Shown here: positions 1 through 12,351 of the stretch, piece by piece
Layout: every line of letters begins with the position of its first letter
Numbering within the stretch: the stretch's first letter is position 1
Assembly (NCBI RefSeq): GCF_026151205.1
Contig: NC_087080.1
Location: forward strand, 3,453,096 to 3,517,095
Direction of reading: 5' to 3'
Length of the DNA stretch: 64,000 nucleotides
Source: Bolinopsis microptera
Taxonomy: Eukaryota; Ctenophora; Tentaculata; Lobata; Bolinopsidae
Notes under the pieces: generated by a model
Database searches by the model: none
The model's input: only the letters and a program-made list of their open reading frames with translations
Told to the model about the DNA's origin: nothing
Position numbers and translations under genes: made by a program

Positions 1-2
1 TA

Positions 3-165
3 TGTTCCTCTGTTCCCATCTAATTGGACCTGCTGTTTCAGCTGGTTTTCTGTTGGTTTCTGTGCTTTCCAAGCTGTCAGCCGAGACTTTTCTTGATCTG
101 GAGGTTTCTGAGGAACACGACTTCTCCCTAGATTTTTGCACTTCTGCTTCATTACAAGAAGTCAT
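3..165 (-). CDS. Hypothetical protein, N-terminal fragment cut by window edge
   Basis: The minus strand is open from an ATG at 165 down to the window edge, giving a Ser/Thr/Glu-rich, low-complexity start (MTSCNEAEVQKSREKSCSSE and onward, about 54 residues). No domain is recognisable. It could be the first exon of a gene lying left of the window or a chance ORF; the plus-strand ORF over the same bases looks like its shadow. Low confidence. Confidence 0.25.
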   Translation of the reverse strand, partial: MTSCNEAEVQKSREKSCSSETSRSRKVSADSLESTETNRKPAETAGPIRWEQRN

Positions 166-327
166 CTTACTATTTTCCCTATCGGACTATTGTTTCTATT
201 TATCTTAATCACTAGTAAACATTCCGTGCCTCACCCGGCGTGACTATTCTCATATGCAAACTATGCTGTAATAGCCTCGGAAAACGTACCAACTATAAGA
301 CAAATAGACAACTCCCCGGCCACTGCC

Positions 328-524
328 TGTCAATATAACCGCTTAATTGATCGATCAGTGAGCGGTTATTGAGCGGTTATTGAGCGGTTAGTGAGAGAAG
401 GAGAAAGTGTACGTGGGTGAATCTGGCAGCGCCCACGTGACACACACAGCGCCCACGTGTCAATACCGCTTAATTGATCGAGTGAGCGGTTATGGAGGGG
501 GAAAGTGTACGGGGGAATCTGGCA
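328..524. repeat. Imperfect direct duplication with CACGTG motifs
   Basis: A block beginning TGTCAATA, then CCGCTTAATTGATCGA, AGCGGTTAT and GAAAGTGTACG, and ending AATCTGGC, occurs twice (about 328-430 and 456-524). The copies are joined by two GCGCCCACGTG motifs. The first copy has an internal triplication of TGAGCGGTTA. No coding potential is seen. Confidence 0.7.
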
Positions 525-673
525 AGTTTTTCTAGACTGTGTCATCACATTCATTATGATAGAATTCCTTACCAACTTCTTATATATGATTATAATACTA
601 ATTGTTTTTAAAACATTCACAAAATACCACTGTTTAACCACGTGCTTTAAAAGGCCTATTTTGAAACAGTATA

Positions 674-854
674 CAGTAAAACTCCAATTTACCGCGGAGT
701 TTGGGAAAAAGAAACAGCCGCGGTAAATCTGAGTTTTGTTTGTGTACATTATGTACGTTAAGCCCCATTTGGAGAAAGAAATGGCCGCGGTAAATCGGGG
801 GTTTACGGTAAATCGGCCATCGGGGCGCGGTAAATCGGGGCTTTACTTTTACTG
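674..854. mobile_element. Short MITE with CAGTAAAA termini (Tc1/pogo-like)
   Basis: The element starts CAGTAAAACTCC and ends TTTTACTG, flanked on both sides by TA (672-673 and 855-856), the target duplication of Tc1/mariner/pogo elements. Both ends carry ACCGCGG/GCGGTAAAT motifs in inverted orientation. It is 181 bp with no ORF. The same terminus begins the longer element at 6145. Confidence 0.6.
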
Positions 855-1647
855 TACAGTGCACGAGGTAGTTTTAACTTGTAGCACGTGTAGACTACAA
901 ATTAAAGATATATTTAGACTTGGGGCTCATTCTCGGAGCTGAGTATTGAGAAGCTTGTGAAGTTGTATTAATTTATATCTGGACATCAGTACGACGCCTC
1001 TAATTTTAATTCTGCAGAATTACACCTTTCTTAAGAACTCAGTAACTGTTAAGAACTGTTGAGGAATGATGAGGACAGTTCTGAACAAGCTGTTAAACAC
1101 CATAATATATGATACTGCAAAACCAGATAGGGCCGCAAGATTCCTTAAGTCTCAAGTGGGACTAACAGTAAAAATACATGATATAAGCATATATACCGTA
1201 TGTTTAGGCAGGGTGAATCTTAAGTGTGGTTTTATGGGGTTCTACTTTGTATTAGATTCATCATCATGTTAGATATATGATTCCTTGCTCATTTGTTGGT
1301 ATCTCATCTCCATTCTCCATCCAAGATATAAGGTATAGCTTGCACGTAAATATGTCTCAATTAACATAGTGTCAATGTGACTATAGAATTATAGACAAAT
1401 ATTGGCAAACACCCAACATCGACTTTACAATTACCAATATTATGGTGCTTATAGTCTAAATTGGCCCGTAAGTTCTAAACCATGTTGATGTCGCCCATGA
1501 GGCAATCAAAATAATCAAAGAAGAAAAAACGGAGCAATTTTCGATGATATTGTAGGTTCAAGTTCAACTTAATCTGTAATCACAATAACTCTTATTCAGG
1601 TGCCTGGTACAAATATTTTTATTTAAAACTTTAAAAGTGGTGCACGT

Positions 1648-1963
1648 CATGATTCGTGCGTTACTTTTCCAGGAAAAGTGCATTTAGTTCGTGATGTTTT
1701 TTCGTGCGTTTAAGTGCGGTAAAGTGCGTTACGTGCGTCTGCCTTACATGACGAAAAAATTAAAAATCTTTTATGAATCTTAAATATCAGTTATCACATA
1801 ATTTGAAATAAATTTAAAAATAAATTCTTCATTCCTACATCTTAGACGTAGTTTTACACTTTAGTTCAAACACGTGCAGTTTTCTGGCAATTTAAGAATT
1901 TCTCGTGCGTATTAAAGTGCGTGCGGTTTTAAAAGTGCGTTTAGTGCGCACGAACCAACTATG
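1648..1963. mobile_element. hAT-like MITE with 8-bp target duplication
   Basis: GTGCACGT (1640-1647) is repeated exactly at 1964-1971. Between them the sequence begins CATGATTCGTGCG and ends CGCACGAACCAACTATG, which are inverted relatives differing by a 4-bp indel. GTGCGTTT-type subterminal motifs recur near both ends. An 8-bp duplication fits the hAT superfamily. No transposase is present. Confidence 0.5.
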
Positions 1964-1971
1964 GTGCACGT

Positions 1972-3600
1972 ACCTTTACTTGTTATCTTACTTAATTCTA
2001 AGACCATTAGCTTACACCACCCTATGAAAACAATACGTTACCACAACACAGTCTTGTCTTAAAGTTTTACTCGCAAATTGTCCTTGATTAAAGCAAACGT
2101 ACTTGATTCTAGTAGCCCTTACCTTGAGTGTACGTCGTAATAATATATGCCCAGAAAAACTACAAATAATTATTTATATTCCTAATTCCGTGCTATTCTT
2201 CTATGGAAGCTGTAATATTCAAAGACGTAAGTCTCTTTGATTATTACAATTACAATGTTATAATATTGGGTCGTTAACATATTTATTAATTACGTAATTA
2301 ATATTTTAGCAAATTTTACCAACTTTTCAAAAAGAACTTTCTCGTGTTACGTCCATGATATCCAAGTTGCAAGTATAATCCATAGTGATTATTATTATAT
2401 TATACTTGATCGAGATCTAAGCTTTGAATATTCGCTTTAAAACATATAGCTTTAAATATATAAGCTTTAAATATTCGATGAGAAAATGAGGCTAACCACC
2501 TTTTGAGAGGGTGAAATTTAAGGCTAACAAGTATACTTTTGTGTATATTTTCGAGCGATATACACGAACGCTTCCCGGAATCAGCACAATGAAGAGAACA
2601 AGATGCTGTTGGAATTTTAATTATTCATCCTCCACTGGTACCTGTAAAGCTTTTCTCGAGCACGTTGCTTAAGTAGCTTACCTTGTTGAAATTGCATGTT
2701 AACTATGGTCGTGGTGCCGGTGGTAAATCAGTAAATCATCCGATCTTATAAACGAAATATATTTTCGTGGCACAAATTTTCGTTTTTTGACCGAAAAACA
2801 AAACCGCGAATTTAAATGTCACGCAAAGATGAATGTTTTTTACGTAACCGATTTGAAGAATTTTTATAAACATTAATTCCAACTAATGTTCTAACTTCTG
2901 AACATTGCTAAAAATTTCTAACTAAACATCATAATTTGTTAAAATTTTCGTATTCTTAACTATCAACAGTCTAACTTAAACTATCAACAGACAACAGTCG
3001 ATATAATACTTACTAACAACCTTAGCTTACAGAACATTATTTGAATACTCTTTAATATCGATTGGTGCAATTCTTACCATTACCCGATTCAGATAGTTTT
3101 ACTTTTATTAAACGAAAGTAAGAATTTCTCTAATTGTTGTAGTAAGTAGTGTCAGAAGGAATTTTTTGACAAATGTAATTCAAGTTATAGGCTGCTTCGC
3201 TTTATTTTATGTTTCCTCTTTCATAATTTCATAAGTTACTCTGTTTTTCAATAACCTCCTGCTGCATCTGCTTGTTACTGAACGTTAATTAACCTGCCAG
3301 ATAACTAATTGTAAACTCGGGATTTTTGGACAACTTTTCTCGAAAGTAGTGCTTAAAAGGACGGAACTAAAAATTGCTGCAAACTTGGTGGTTCGATTTT
3401 CAATTGGCCGTTTTTAAACAGCTTGAATGATGTTTTAAGTTTAAAAGAATTCTTTGATCTTTTCGAATACTTTGATCTTTTTTCCTCATTTTCACTACTC
3501 GATCAACTGAACAACTTAATTAATTTTTGTAGATCAATATTTAACCACTATTAGAATGAGCATAGTTTATACTATCACGTGACTAAATATAATAAGTTCT
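1972..3600. other. AT-rich intergenic stretch, nothing recognised
   Basis: No ORF above noise, no clear splice-bounded exon and no well-formed repeat is visible here. Confidence 0.5.
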
Positions 3601-3639
3601 CTAGATGGCTTTGCCGGATTAACAAAAAACAAAAACGCT

Positions 3640-3975
3640 AACCTTCACGCTAACCCTAACCGGAAGTCTCAATCAAGCATCTGATTATCTTAGTGTATGT
3701 ACTAAGAGCATCAACTTGCGGGTGAACATTTTATGTCTCAAAACCCAACATATTATACATCATTGGAAAGGTCTCATTGAGTAGAGTCGTTTGGTACCAA
3801 GTTTTGGGCAAATGGCTGTTCCTAGCGAAAGTTATAGCCCGTCAAAGTTCCAAAAATGACCATTTAAAAAATGGGGCGGGGCATCGTGTTCTTAAATTTT
3901 TTGACGAATTTTTTTTACAGCATATTGTTTATCACATTTTTTTACACAAGATTTGCTGTATGCCGTAATTTTTAA
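3640..3975 (+). repeat. Dispersed repeat, copy 1 of an inverted pair
   Basis: The segment with CCCAACATATTATACATCATTGG, TTTGGTACCAAGTTTTGGGC and AATGGGGCGGGGCATCGTG matches the reverse complement of 9706-9990 nearly base for base. Both copies show the same 63-codon chance ORF with a few substitutions, which is repeat conservation rather than a gene. Confidence 0.8.
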
Positions 3976-4149
3976 TCCATTATTACAGTCACAATCAATT
4001 TATTTTGTCAACAGAGTTTGAAATATTTGAAGAGACAATTGATATTCCGCGTGGTTCGCGGCGCGCTTCTTTGTCTACAAATTGTTAAATTGCGCGTTAC
4101 AATTCCGAGTAACGTAGCAGAAGACGTTTCCCTGAATTTTGTTGGGGAT

Positions 4150-4680
4150 TTTTTAGGGGATTTGACACGGATTTCAAATCCCCTAAAAATAGTTTCGAAT
4201 TGTCCCTGGGAGTGGCCTGAGTGGGTCAAGACGTCGAAAATTAGTTTCTCTGGTTGTTGGGGTCAAGTACTTCCTATCTAACCACCAAATCATGTTCCAA
4301 ATACCCCGGAACATAAATCTCCTACAGGGGTAAAGATTCTCATTCTTGATTTGACCTGGATTTCAGTAATTTTGGGGTGGGCGAGGCCCCTGGGAGTGGC
4401 CTGAGTGAGTCAAGATGTCGAAACTCGGTCTTTCTGATGGTTTGGGACAGGTAATAACTATTAAACATCCTAAACATGTTCCAAATACCCCGGAACATAA
4501 AACCCATACAAGGGTAAAGATTCTCATTCTTGATTTGACCTGGATTTCAGTAATTTTGGGGTGGGCGTGGCCCCTGGGAGTGGCCTGAGTGGGTCAAGAT
4601 GTCGAAACTCGGTTTTTCTAATTGTTAGGGACAAGTACTAATATAACCATTAAACCACCTGAAAATGTTCCAAATACCAG
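4150..4680. repeat. Tandem repeat, 184-bp unit, about 2.9 copies
   Basis: CCCTGGGAGTGGCCTGAGT starts at 4204, 4388 and 4572, a constant 184-bp period. Each unit also holds GTTCCAAATACCCCGGAACA and GATTTGACCTGGATTTCAG. A diverged single relative (GGTCAAAACTCGGTTTATCAG) lies near 51797. Non-coding. Confidence 0.85.
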
Positions 4681-4689
4681 GGAACTCAC

Positions 4690-6140
4690 ACAAGTGTGAA
4701 ATCCCCTACACAAATCAAGGAAACGTGCTCTCCCGAGCAGCGCACGAACAATGCCAGAGTGCATTCTCGGTTTTTGTGTCGAATGTGAATCATACCTTAC
4801 AAGACATATTTATGTGGATCATAATTAGCGGGGATCGAAATTATGGGGGAACGAAAATATGGGGATTTTTTTCATAAATTCAGTAATTCAGTACGAAATT
4901 TCAGAAATTCAGTACGAAAATATGGGGATTTTTTCCAATTTTTTCCAAAAATCCCCGAATTTTGTACCATATAAATATGTCTCGACCTTTATTTTACTCT
5001 AAAGACATACTAGAAAATCCGTTGTCACAGGGAGGAAGCTAGAAATCAATTTTTATCGTATCATAAAATTTAAATCACAACCGAAGATACATGCTATTAT
5101 TTCGTAGAACACTCTAAACTCAACAGTAAATGATCGAAATTTAGCTCCAAATTCTTAACACGTGCACGTGCAAGTCTCCGCCTGCTTTACTATGCACGGG
5201 AGTGGTTGTACACACAAACAGAAATCAAATACATTACATATTGTGTAGTACTAGTTATTGACTACTGATAACACATTTATAAATATGGCGAAATATCAAA
5301 TATTATCAAAAATTTAAAACTTGTAAATTTGTCAAATTCATTAATTAGTCTCAACTGATATATAAAATAAAGTAAAACATCGCAGCAATAAATATAAGAT
5401 GAAGACATTGACAGCTCTAATAATAGATCAGAAAAAGAAAAACGGCGTTATTTAATAAAAATCGAATCGAATAACTTAAACTACAGGTGCTAGGGCCCTT
5501 GTAAACAATCGTAATATCCTGTGAATTAAATCGATTGATTCTAATTGGTGTTCATCACTGATTAGAGGCAACAATAGGATAAGCTAGTCAGCAGTGAATA
5601 GCAATGCATCAGTCAGCGAACGCCATCGATCGTAATGTGTCTTGCTCCAAGCTTTTAACACCTGAAATTATATGTTTTGAATAACAATTACACTTAAACA
5701 AAATAACGGAACTCAAAAAGCTATTACGTTACAATATCTTAATAAAATTCTGGGTAACTAATTTAATTAAAACCATACCAACATTGAACCTACGTCTTAC
5801 AATGAGCGCTATAATTTTTAGAACATAACAGCTGATAACCACCTATAAAAATTAGCATGAAGCACGTGATTAAAACCCACGATTAGGGTCGGGCAATCTA
5901 TCACTATTACTGGTACCACTACCACTACCAGGTATGAGCGTAAGCTGCGTAACAAACTTAAGATGAAACAATTGATCTCTATGTAGCACTCTGCACTATA
6001 TATGTATACGTATCACTATTTTGCCTAGTATTACTTATAAGATGGTGATAGAAAGTAAGCACTTATTTTCTAAATAAAATGGTATTTACTTTAAATATCA
6101 GGATGGCAATTACTAGCCTGGGCTGATCTTCGTGATAATA
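4690..6140. other. Intergenic stretch without recognised gene
   Basis: AT-rich sequence with a short reiterated motif around 4845-4935 (ATGGGGATTTTTT and CAGTACGAAA). No exon could be supported. Confidence 0.5.
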
Positions 6141-6144
6141 TATA

Positions 6145-6905
6145 CAGTAAAACCCCGACTTACAGTACAGTTTGGGGAAAGATAAATAGTGCGGTAAATC
6201 AGAGTTTTCACTTTTTGGTCCCCTTGGCCGTCGGATCACATGGTTTCTCTCCGCACAGAATTGGTTCCCAATTAGTGGTCAACTGGTCATGGACTATGGT
6301 TCACAAGTACTCAAGTGAGGGGTACTAAAACTGTGTAGGTTCAATGCTATACAGTACGCTCTTTGACCAATATCAGAAACAAAACATTATTTACCGCCCC
6401 TTCTGTCACCAAGGATCGACCGGGACTGCTTTTTTGGCCGGGACTGGAAAGGAGTGCCGGAACCAGGTATACGCCGGGACCGGGATTCAGCCAGATTTGG
6501 GACCGGGATCATAGCTAAGAAAACCAGCACTTAACACTTACACTAAAATATGGTATCCGCAACTGATAAAAAGCACAAGCACAGCTTAACCAACAAATTG
6601 GCACTTGACTCTGACAGTGTTTTGTTTATTAATTGGTAAATAATTTTGCTTTAAACTTCAGTTTTTCAAAAAATCCGGGATTAAACCGGGATCCCGGTCG
6701 AACCTTGTCTATCACTCCCTGTCATCTCTTAGCTCTCTGACACCTTATTGCTTAATACTAAGATCCTAGCTTAACAATACGTAACACACTCATATGGAGT
6801 CATTATTCTAGCTCGACGGTACTGTAAAACCACTAATTGGGAACCAATTCTATGAGAGAAATCATGTGATCCGACGGGGACTAAAAAGTGAAAACTTTGA
6901 TTTAC
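6145..6905. mobile_element. Inverted-repeat DNA element related to the CAGTAAAA MITE
   Basis: Starts TA-CAGTAAAACCCCGAC like the MITE at 674. The left arm (about 6185-6290, with GTCGGATCACATG and GAATTGGTTCCCAATTAGTGG) is inverted at about 6823-6905 (CCACTAATTGGGAACCAATT, CATGTGATCCGAC). The middle holds a GC-rich block of reiterated CCGGGACCGGGAT-type motifs. No transposase ORF; the exact right terminus is unclear. Confidence 0.6.
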
Positions 6906-7069
6906 TACATTTCTTACATGTGCATCTCTTATTGCTATAATTCGACGACTTATCTGCTACTTTGTGTCCGGTGCTATACAATTGTGAGTACGTTATGGAA
7001 GATGTGTACTTAGACTCTCTAATGTAGTCAAGTAAACATTTCGACCAGCTTTCACTCTTTCAGATGCTT

Positions 7070-7640
7070 CTAATGATCTTGGTATTTGGGTTGAGGTAAT
7101 GAAGACAATAAACTTTGATGAAGATAGTGATATCACATTCGAGAAGTTCAAGAAACCAAACAAGGACGTTCTAGTAAAGCACCTTTTTGATGCGTTTTAG
7201 GGTATTGTCTAATATCAGCGTATTCTCCACGAATAAAAAGATAGAGGAAATGAAAAGTGAAATCATCAGTGCTCAGAAATCAGCAAAAAATGCAGAGGAA
7301 ACCCTTCCCCCAGCTCTGTCTCCACTTTCACGGTAGAAAACTTGAAGAAAGTAGTTTGGAATGTTGTAGCTGAAGAAGATCGCAGCAGATTGCAGAAATG
7401 TCTTCATTTTTAGTCTCAAGGAGGATACAGGAGAGAAACTTGGCGATCAAATTTGTGATGTGTTTGAACAAATTGCAGAAAAGCCACGCTTCGAAGCTGC
7501 TCAAATTGGGAATATGTCTGCTGAAAAACCCAGAGCTGTCAAAGTATCATTTTGAAACTCTAGCACCGTTCATCAGATACTGATCAAAGCTAAAGAACTC
7601 AGACTGTCTCAGTGTTTCAAAAGTAAATGACCAAATCAAC
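7070..7640 (+). pseudogene. Decayed LINE ORF1 remnant
   Basis: Several plus-strand frames, broken by stops and frameshifts, read like a retrotransposon ORF1. In order: KHLFDAF, a Lys/Glu-rich coiled-coil piece (NKKIEEMKSEIISAQKSAKN), KEDTGEKLGDQICDVFEQI, then RAVKVSF and STVHQILIKAKELR. The last pieces resemble the RNA-binding C-terminal part of ORF1 in invertebrate non-LTR elements. Its first part (FDEDSDITFEKFKK after a CAG at 7081-7083) looks faintly EF-hand-like, but it runs on into the coiled coil, so I do not assign it to the oxidase gene. No ORF2 is seen nearby. Confidence 0.5.
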
Positions 7641-8145
7641 TATTTGAAGGAGGAAACGAATATAGAGCACTTATTTCTGAAATTCTAAAGGTATATTGTC
7701 ACTAGTGAGATTGTATAGGGTTGTACACTCCCTCTTTTTCTCTATTGTCACCATAAATTGAGAACGTTTTGAGTTAGGAACTCCAAAATTTCCAGACACA
7801 TTTGGACTTGTTTTGATAATTGAAGTGCTTTCCTATAACTTCAAGTTCGTTGTTTACAACTAAGCCGAGTTATGACCATTTTAAGATCTGGCACGGATAC
7901 ATGATCCTGGCACTTAATCTCTGATTTCTTCACTCAATCAATGGCACTCAATCATTGATTTCGAATGATTTAGTTTCAAATTATTATTCAATTAAGTAAC
8001 TTTTGGTGATCAATCCAGTGATCAAAACCAAATTGCCCAATCTTGCCTAAAAACGATGTTTAAATGTTGCATTGAAAATATCCACTTGCTAAAGTCACAA
8101 TGATAAGAATTGGCTGTTAATAAACTGGTAAGTAGATGAGCATAA

Positions 8146-8376
8146 CAGTGGAGTTCCCACCTACGAGTGGTAAACTGAGAGGTGGCGCGCCTGAGAGGTG
8201 GCGCGGTGTATGCAGAGTATGATAATGTCAGCCTTGCGGCGCAGCTGACATTAGCTTTCATTACGTTTGAATTATCGCGTCCGCGGTAAGGCTGACATTA
8301 TCATACTCTGCATACACCGCGCCACCTCTCAGGCGCGCCACCTCTCAGCCAACACTCGTAAGTGGGAACTCCACTG
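8146..8376. mobile_element. Harbinger-like foldback MITE
   Basis: Starts CAGTGGAGTTCCCAC and ends GTGGGAACTCCACTG, perfect inverted termini. TAA lies immediately outside on both sides (8143-8145 and 8377-8379), a 3-bp duplication typical of PIF/Harbinger. The arms (8146-8235 and 8285-8376) are inverted over about 90 bp and include GGTGGCGCGCCTGAGAGGTG and GCATACACCGCGCCACC. Two apparent ORFs here are mirror images caused by the palindrome. Confidence 0.75.
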
Positions 8377-8399
8377 TAATGAACTTAACAGGCATCAAC

Positions 8400-9690
8400 C
8401 ATCCTTAATGTTAACTATCAATAAACAAGTGTGTTTGTACAACGCAGTTTTAGGTATTTAATGGGTTTTCATCAGTAATAATTCTTGCTTGAAAATTACA
8501 GTCAGTTGGTGGTACTGTTAAATAGTTGTAAAATGGTAATGGTAAATATGACTGTCATTTCTCTCCACAATCGCTTGGTAAGAGGTTATCTTTTATTATA
8601 AAGGCTGAGCTAAAGCAGTCATAAGTATACTAAGATAAAAAAGGTCACATCAAGCTTGAACAAAGTACTTACATATTTCAGCCCATAGGATCGGTTGTTA
8701 ATTATTATATCAGCATACAATAATGTTTGTCCGGAAAGCATCTCGTCCCAAAGGAAATTCTGGTTCAGCTAGAAATAATGATATTTGAAGTTCATATTTT
8801 AAATTCAAATATACTTTAATTAGAATAAACAAAATACATCAAGTTAGGTCTGTTTCTACACCAGGAAAATAGATTAATTGAAAAAATTGCTTCAAAACCT
8901 TCAAATACCTGCATTTCAAGAAATAATAACGAAACAGGTCTTCGAGTTCGATATTACAGCTCAACTAAGATAATCAAACTAAGTGGGACACACCAGCATT
9001 ACAAAGCAGCTGTTTTTTGGCAAATGTGATTATAGGCCATTATTGAAGGCAGATATCTAGAGCTTGGAATGCATTTCGGGCATCAAAGAATGTGCACCTG
9101 TGTACCAAGGAAATTGCACGATTTGATTGGAAGTACATATATTTTTTCTAACACAGAATACTGCCCGTTATTGTTTATACAAGGCTTGAATGGGTTAATT
9201 GTAATTTCGGTATGAAGCATGATTGAAATGATCTGATAAAAGTGTAAAACGTTCAAAGTGTAAAACGTTCAAATCCTGTCCAGAACTAAACGAGTGTAAC
9301 AAGGGATTTAATTTAGCAACATCCTGATCCACTAAGCTATTCTATACTAGAACAAGTTTCTAGTAGTCTCCAGCACATCGCAGCCAAAACGCAGTAACAC
9401 TAACTCAGTTATATTAAATACCCTCTCAAGATCATTTAGTAACATCTGCATTACAATGTGCAACAAAACAACTACTATCAAACTAAATATACGGTGTGTG
9501 CATTGAGGCTCTCAGCTAATTGCTATGAGCGGCAACAAAAAGAAATTCGACCGAAAAGTATCAGCGCATATTTGATATGAGAATAAAAATGGCGCAACAA
9601 AAAATTTGGTTAAATCTCCTTATTGCGATTTCTAACTGCGCGGCGTAGCGCGTACTTTGAAATCCAAATAAAAATTATTTTTGATTCAAA
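8400..9690. other. Intergenic stretch without recognised gene
   Basis: AT-rich, no supported exon, RNA gene or clear repeat. AAGTGTAAAACGTTCAAA is directly repeated near 9240-9275. Confidence 0.5.
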
Positions 9691-9699
9691 TATCGGAAA

Positions 9700-10005
9700 A
9701 TAAAATTACGGCATACAGCAAATCTTGTGTAAAAAAATGTGATTAACAATATTCTGTAAAAAAATTTCGTAAAAAAATTTAAGAACACGATGCCCCGCCC
9801 CATTTTTTAAATGGTCATTTTTGGAACTTTGACGGGCTATAACTTTCGTTAGGAACAGCCATTTGCCCAAAACTTGGTACCAAACGATTCTACTCAATGA
9901 GACCTTTCCAATGATGTATAATATGTTGGGTTTTGAAACATAAAATGTTCACCCGCAAGTTGATGCTCTTAGTACATACACTATCTGATGAAAACCTAAC
10001 CCTAA
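9700..10005 (-). repeat. Dispersed repeat, copy 2 of an inverted pair
   Basis: Reverse complement of 3640-3975, as described there. The similarity extends to the flanks (AGTTGATGCTCTTAGTACATACAC on this strand against GTGTATGTACTAAGAGCATCAAC in copy 1). Confidence 0.8.
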
Positions 10006-10009
10006 CCAG

Positions 10010-10175
10010 AAATTTGACGTACCTCCTTACAATTTACATGGCCCTGTCAAAGTGATCAAAACAGTTTTTCGCCGGTGATTTGTCAGGGAGGCCGTGAATC
10101 GGAATTGGCGTCCAAAAATATATCGATTCAGTGCACTGTGCAACTTGGGGGCCCAAAAAATGCCGCGATTATAGT
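10010..10175 (+). repeat. Dispersed repeat family, copy A (diverged)
   Basis: Shares an ordered set of words with 50060-50310 and 63430-63640: a TCA-rich start, CAGTTTTTCGCC, GTCAGG, ATTCGG/ATCGGAATTGGCGTCC, AAAATA, ATCGATT and GGGGCCC. It is the most diverged of the three copies. Confidence 0.55.
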
Positions 10176-11130
10176 TGTTAATTCGATTAATTGTTTGTTC
10201 GACATCCCGAGTTTTACAGTATAACTATATGTACGTTCTTCATTGAAGTAGTCAGTAAAACAAGGACATGATACTATGTGTGGGGACTACGGACCCCATC
10301 ATAACCCATTTCAAATTTGCCGCCTGGTTACATAGCACTAAAAAAATGTAATAGATTTGTAGTGTTGTAATTAGTTTAAAACAAATATATGATCTGCAGT
10401 TGATATACCCCAATCATCGTACCATTCGTGAATGAAAATTCGAATGTATCACTAGTGACTAGTAAGTAGTAACTATCGTACAGCTATTGTACCTACTGAT
10501 CTAATTTGACTCATAATGATAAATGAGATGAAAGTTGTACATAACAGGAACGAGGAAGTCAAATGTCAATTCGCTTTACTTAATTTAGATCCTGAGATCG
10601 TTTGTGTCCTAGTTTTGCAATTTTGTTGCCAAATCCTCAATCCGAATAGTCAATCAGCGTATTCGGATTGACGACTCAATCAAACAAAAAGATATCAATT
10701 GAAATGGAAATTTGAGTGGCAGTGATGTAATTAACAGATATGCACATAGGAAATGGTTGATAGACGTGTCGAGATATTTGATCAATCGTTAATTATTGCA
10801 ATCATAACTGTTCCGGAATATTGGTCGGAACATTTGGCAACTATTATAAACGAATCACTCAGCACATTTGCACATTTGGTCGCTTTTCTATAGTTTTGTT
10901 GCTAATTTCTAGATATACGTACTTACTTTTATTGCTGCGGGCGGTCGTTATTCGGTAACTTTTGACGTAATTTGTAGTTATTCGCATTCTTAGTGTTCCA
11001 CATCATGTTGAGAATCCTAACTGTTGTTAATTTTCAGTAAAACTTCTATGATTGTACGGTTTCAGTAGTACGTGGTATATAACTGATCAGAGAATCTGAG
11101 GATACAAAACGCGCTATAAGCTAGCTGCTG

Positions 11131-11332
11131 ATGGTCGTACTCGTGAATGAACGCAATGATTTAGGACATTCTCAGTCACGTGATGCCACACCACCCGACA
11201 CTCTGATGAAGACACGTGACCTCGTGATGAAGACACGTGACCTCGTGATTGGACAAAACGGTGTGCCTATCTCCACTGCAGAGGAGATACTCCTGTCACA
11301 TTTCTACAAGGTTGACAAAGATGCAAATCATT
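11131..11332 (+). CDS. Candidate alternative first coding exon of the NOX5-type gene
   Basis: After an in-frame TAG, an ATG at 11131 opens a frame ending at a strong donor (TT|GTGAGT at 11333). The peptide ends ISTAEEILLSHFYKVDKDAN, resembling the start of an EF-hand (helix, then D-K-D-A-N). It ends with one base of a codon, the phase needed to join oxidase exon 2 at 18464. A 21-bp in-frame duplication (MKTRDLV twice) carries CACGTGACC. An unrelated upstream gene or chance are alternatives; no transcript evidence is available. Confidence 0.3.
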
Positions 11333-11759
11333 GTGAGTCATTTTCATACCCACATATTAATTCTGTGGCCTGCAGGCTGTTGTAGTGTCTGAGTAGCTGA
11401 GTTGTAGACACCAGAGAATGTTTGCCACCTCTCCTTTCTTCACTTCTTCTAGAATATTAAACACACATCATGCGTACAATGTTTTTGTAAACACCGAGAA
11501 ATTTCCGAGCATGACAATAGAAGAAGCCAGGCAAGAAGTCCGTATCATGGCGACGGTCTAATCGCCTCCTCGCACCAAACTGCCACATTAATACTGCATA
11601 TTTCACCCAATAAGTTGGGTCGGACAATTCCGTCTTCGGGTAGAAAGGAGTTTTTGCGGTGAAGTAGACGTTAGAAGACAGGCTCATTAGAGCTGTTGCT
11701 GACAAGGTACTTGTGATAATATCGACACTCTATTAGAAGGTGCAGACACTACCTGGTCG

Positions 11760-12130
11760 CCAACCTCACCAACTTCTTTCCCCCTCCACGTGCGGTATGC
11801 GTGCGCGGCTCTTCACCGCACGTGCAGAATACAAGCACAGTCATTTATACCACGAGCGTGATACGTGCGCGGCGCTTATCGACCCGACCTCATTGCGAAC
11901 ACTATTACGGCTGTGAAAACTCGTTTTATTTTGACTATAACTTGTCTGAGAGATGGCTGGGGTAGTTTGAAAGCAGTTGTGACGGGAAGTGAAGTGTGGT
12001 TGAAGAAGGAGCAGATAATTGTGTCGTAGTAAGATATGGAGTTGTCTGAGGGCCTGTGCGTGCTGCTACAACCTGATTAGCTGGAATTCTCTTCGCTGAT
12101 TGGCCAGCCAGCCTCTACCCCACCTGACTG
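11760..12130 (+). promoter_or_regulatory. Possible promoter region with inverted CACGTG boxes and ATTGG
   Basis: CACGTGCGGT and ACCGCACGTG form an inverted pair around 11788-11825. GATTGGCCAG (reverse CCAAT box) lies near 12097, about 120 bp before the candidate first exon at 12219. This arrangement suits a promoter but is suggestive only. Confidence 0.25.
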
Positions 12131-12218
12131 TGTTTTCTCACTTAACTTTTCCAGTATCGCGTGCTCTAACTACAGTTTGTTTATACACTGTGCATGTTTT
12201 CACCTGAGGCGGAGCATC

Positions 12219-12351
12219 ATGACAGCCAAGTTGATACACCTGTTGAGTAACGAGTATTTCAAACTCTATTCCCTCTCCAGATCCTCTTTGTTACCTGGGT
12301 TCCTCCCTCCTGGAACTCTACTCAATGGAAAACGTGTTTCTATTTCTAGTA
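12219..12351 (+). CDS. Candidate alternative first coding exon, second of two
   Basis: An ATG at 12219 opens a 44-codon frame (MTAKLIHLLSNEYFKLYSLS, then a Leu/Pro-rich piece, ending NGKRVSISS). It ends at a consensus donor, A|GTGAGT at 12352, and leaves one base, the same phase as oxidase exon 1. No domain is recognised. It could be an alternative N-terminus of the NOX5-type protein or part of an unrelated transcript. The frame is open a little further upstream. Confidence 0.25.

Noticed and set aside
7081-7197. An extra upstream EF-hand exon of the oxidase
   Set aside because: The acidic FDEDSDITFEKFKK piece lacks a full loop and continues in frame order into LINE ORF1 coiled-coil remnants.
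8022-8461. Two similar ORFs on opposite strands
   Set aside because: Mirror readings of the two arms of the foldback MITE at 8146-8376.
3777-9897. A conserved 63-residue protein present twice
   Set aside because: Conservation covers non-coding flanks equally and no gene structure is seen; it is a dispersed repeat pair.
11457-11705. Minus-strand ORF of 82 residues as an exon
   Set aside because: No recognisable domain, no matching exon nearby, and overlapping plus-strand frames are equally plausible.
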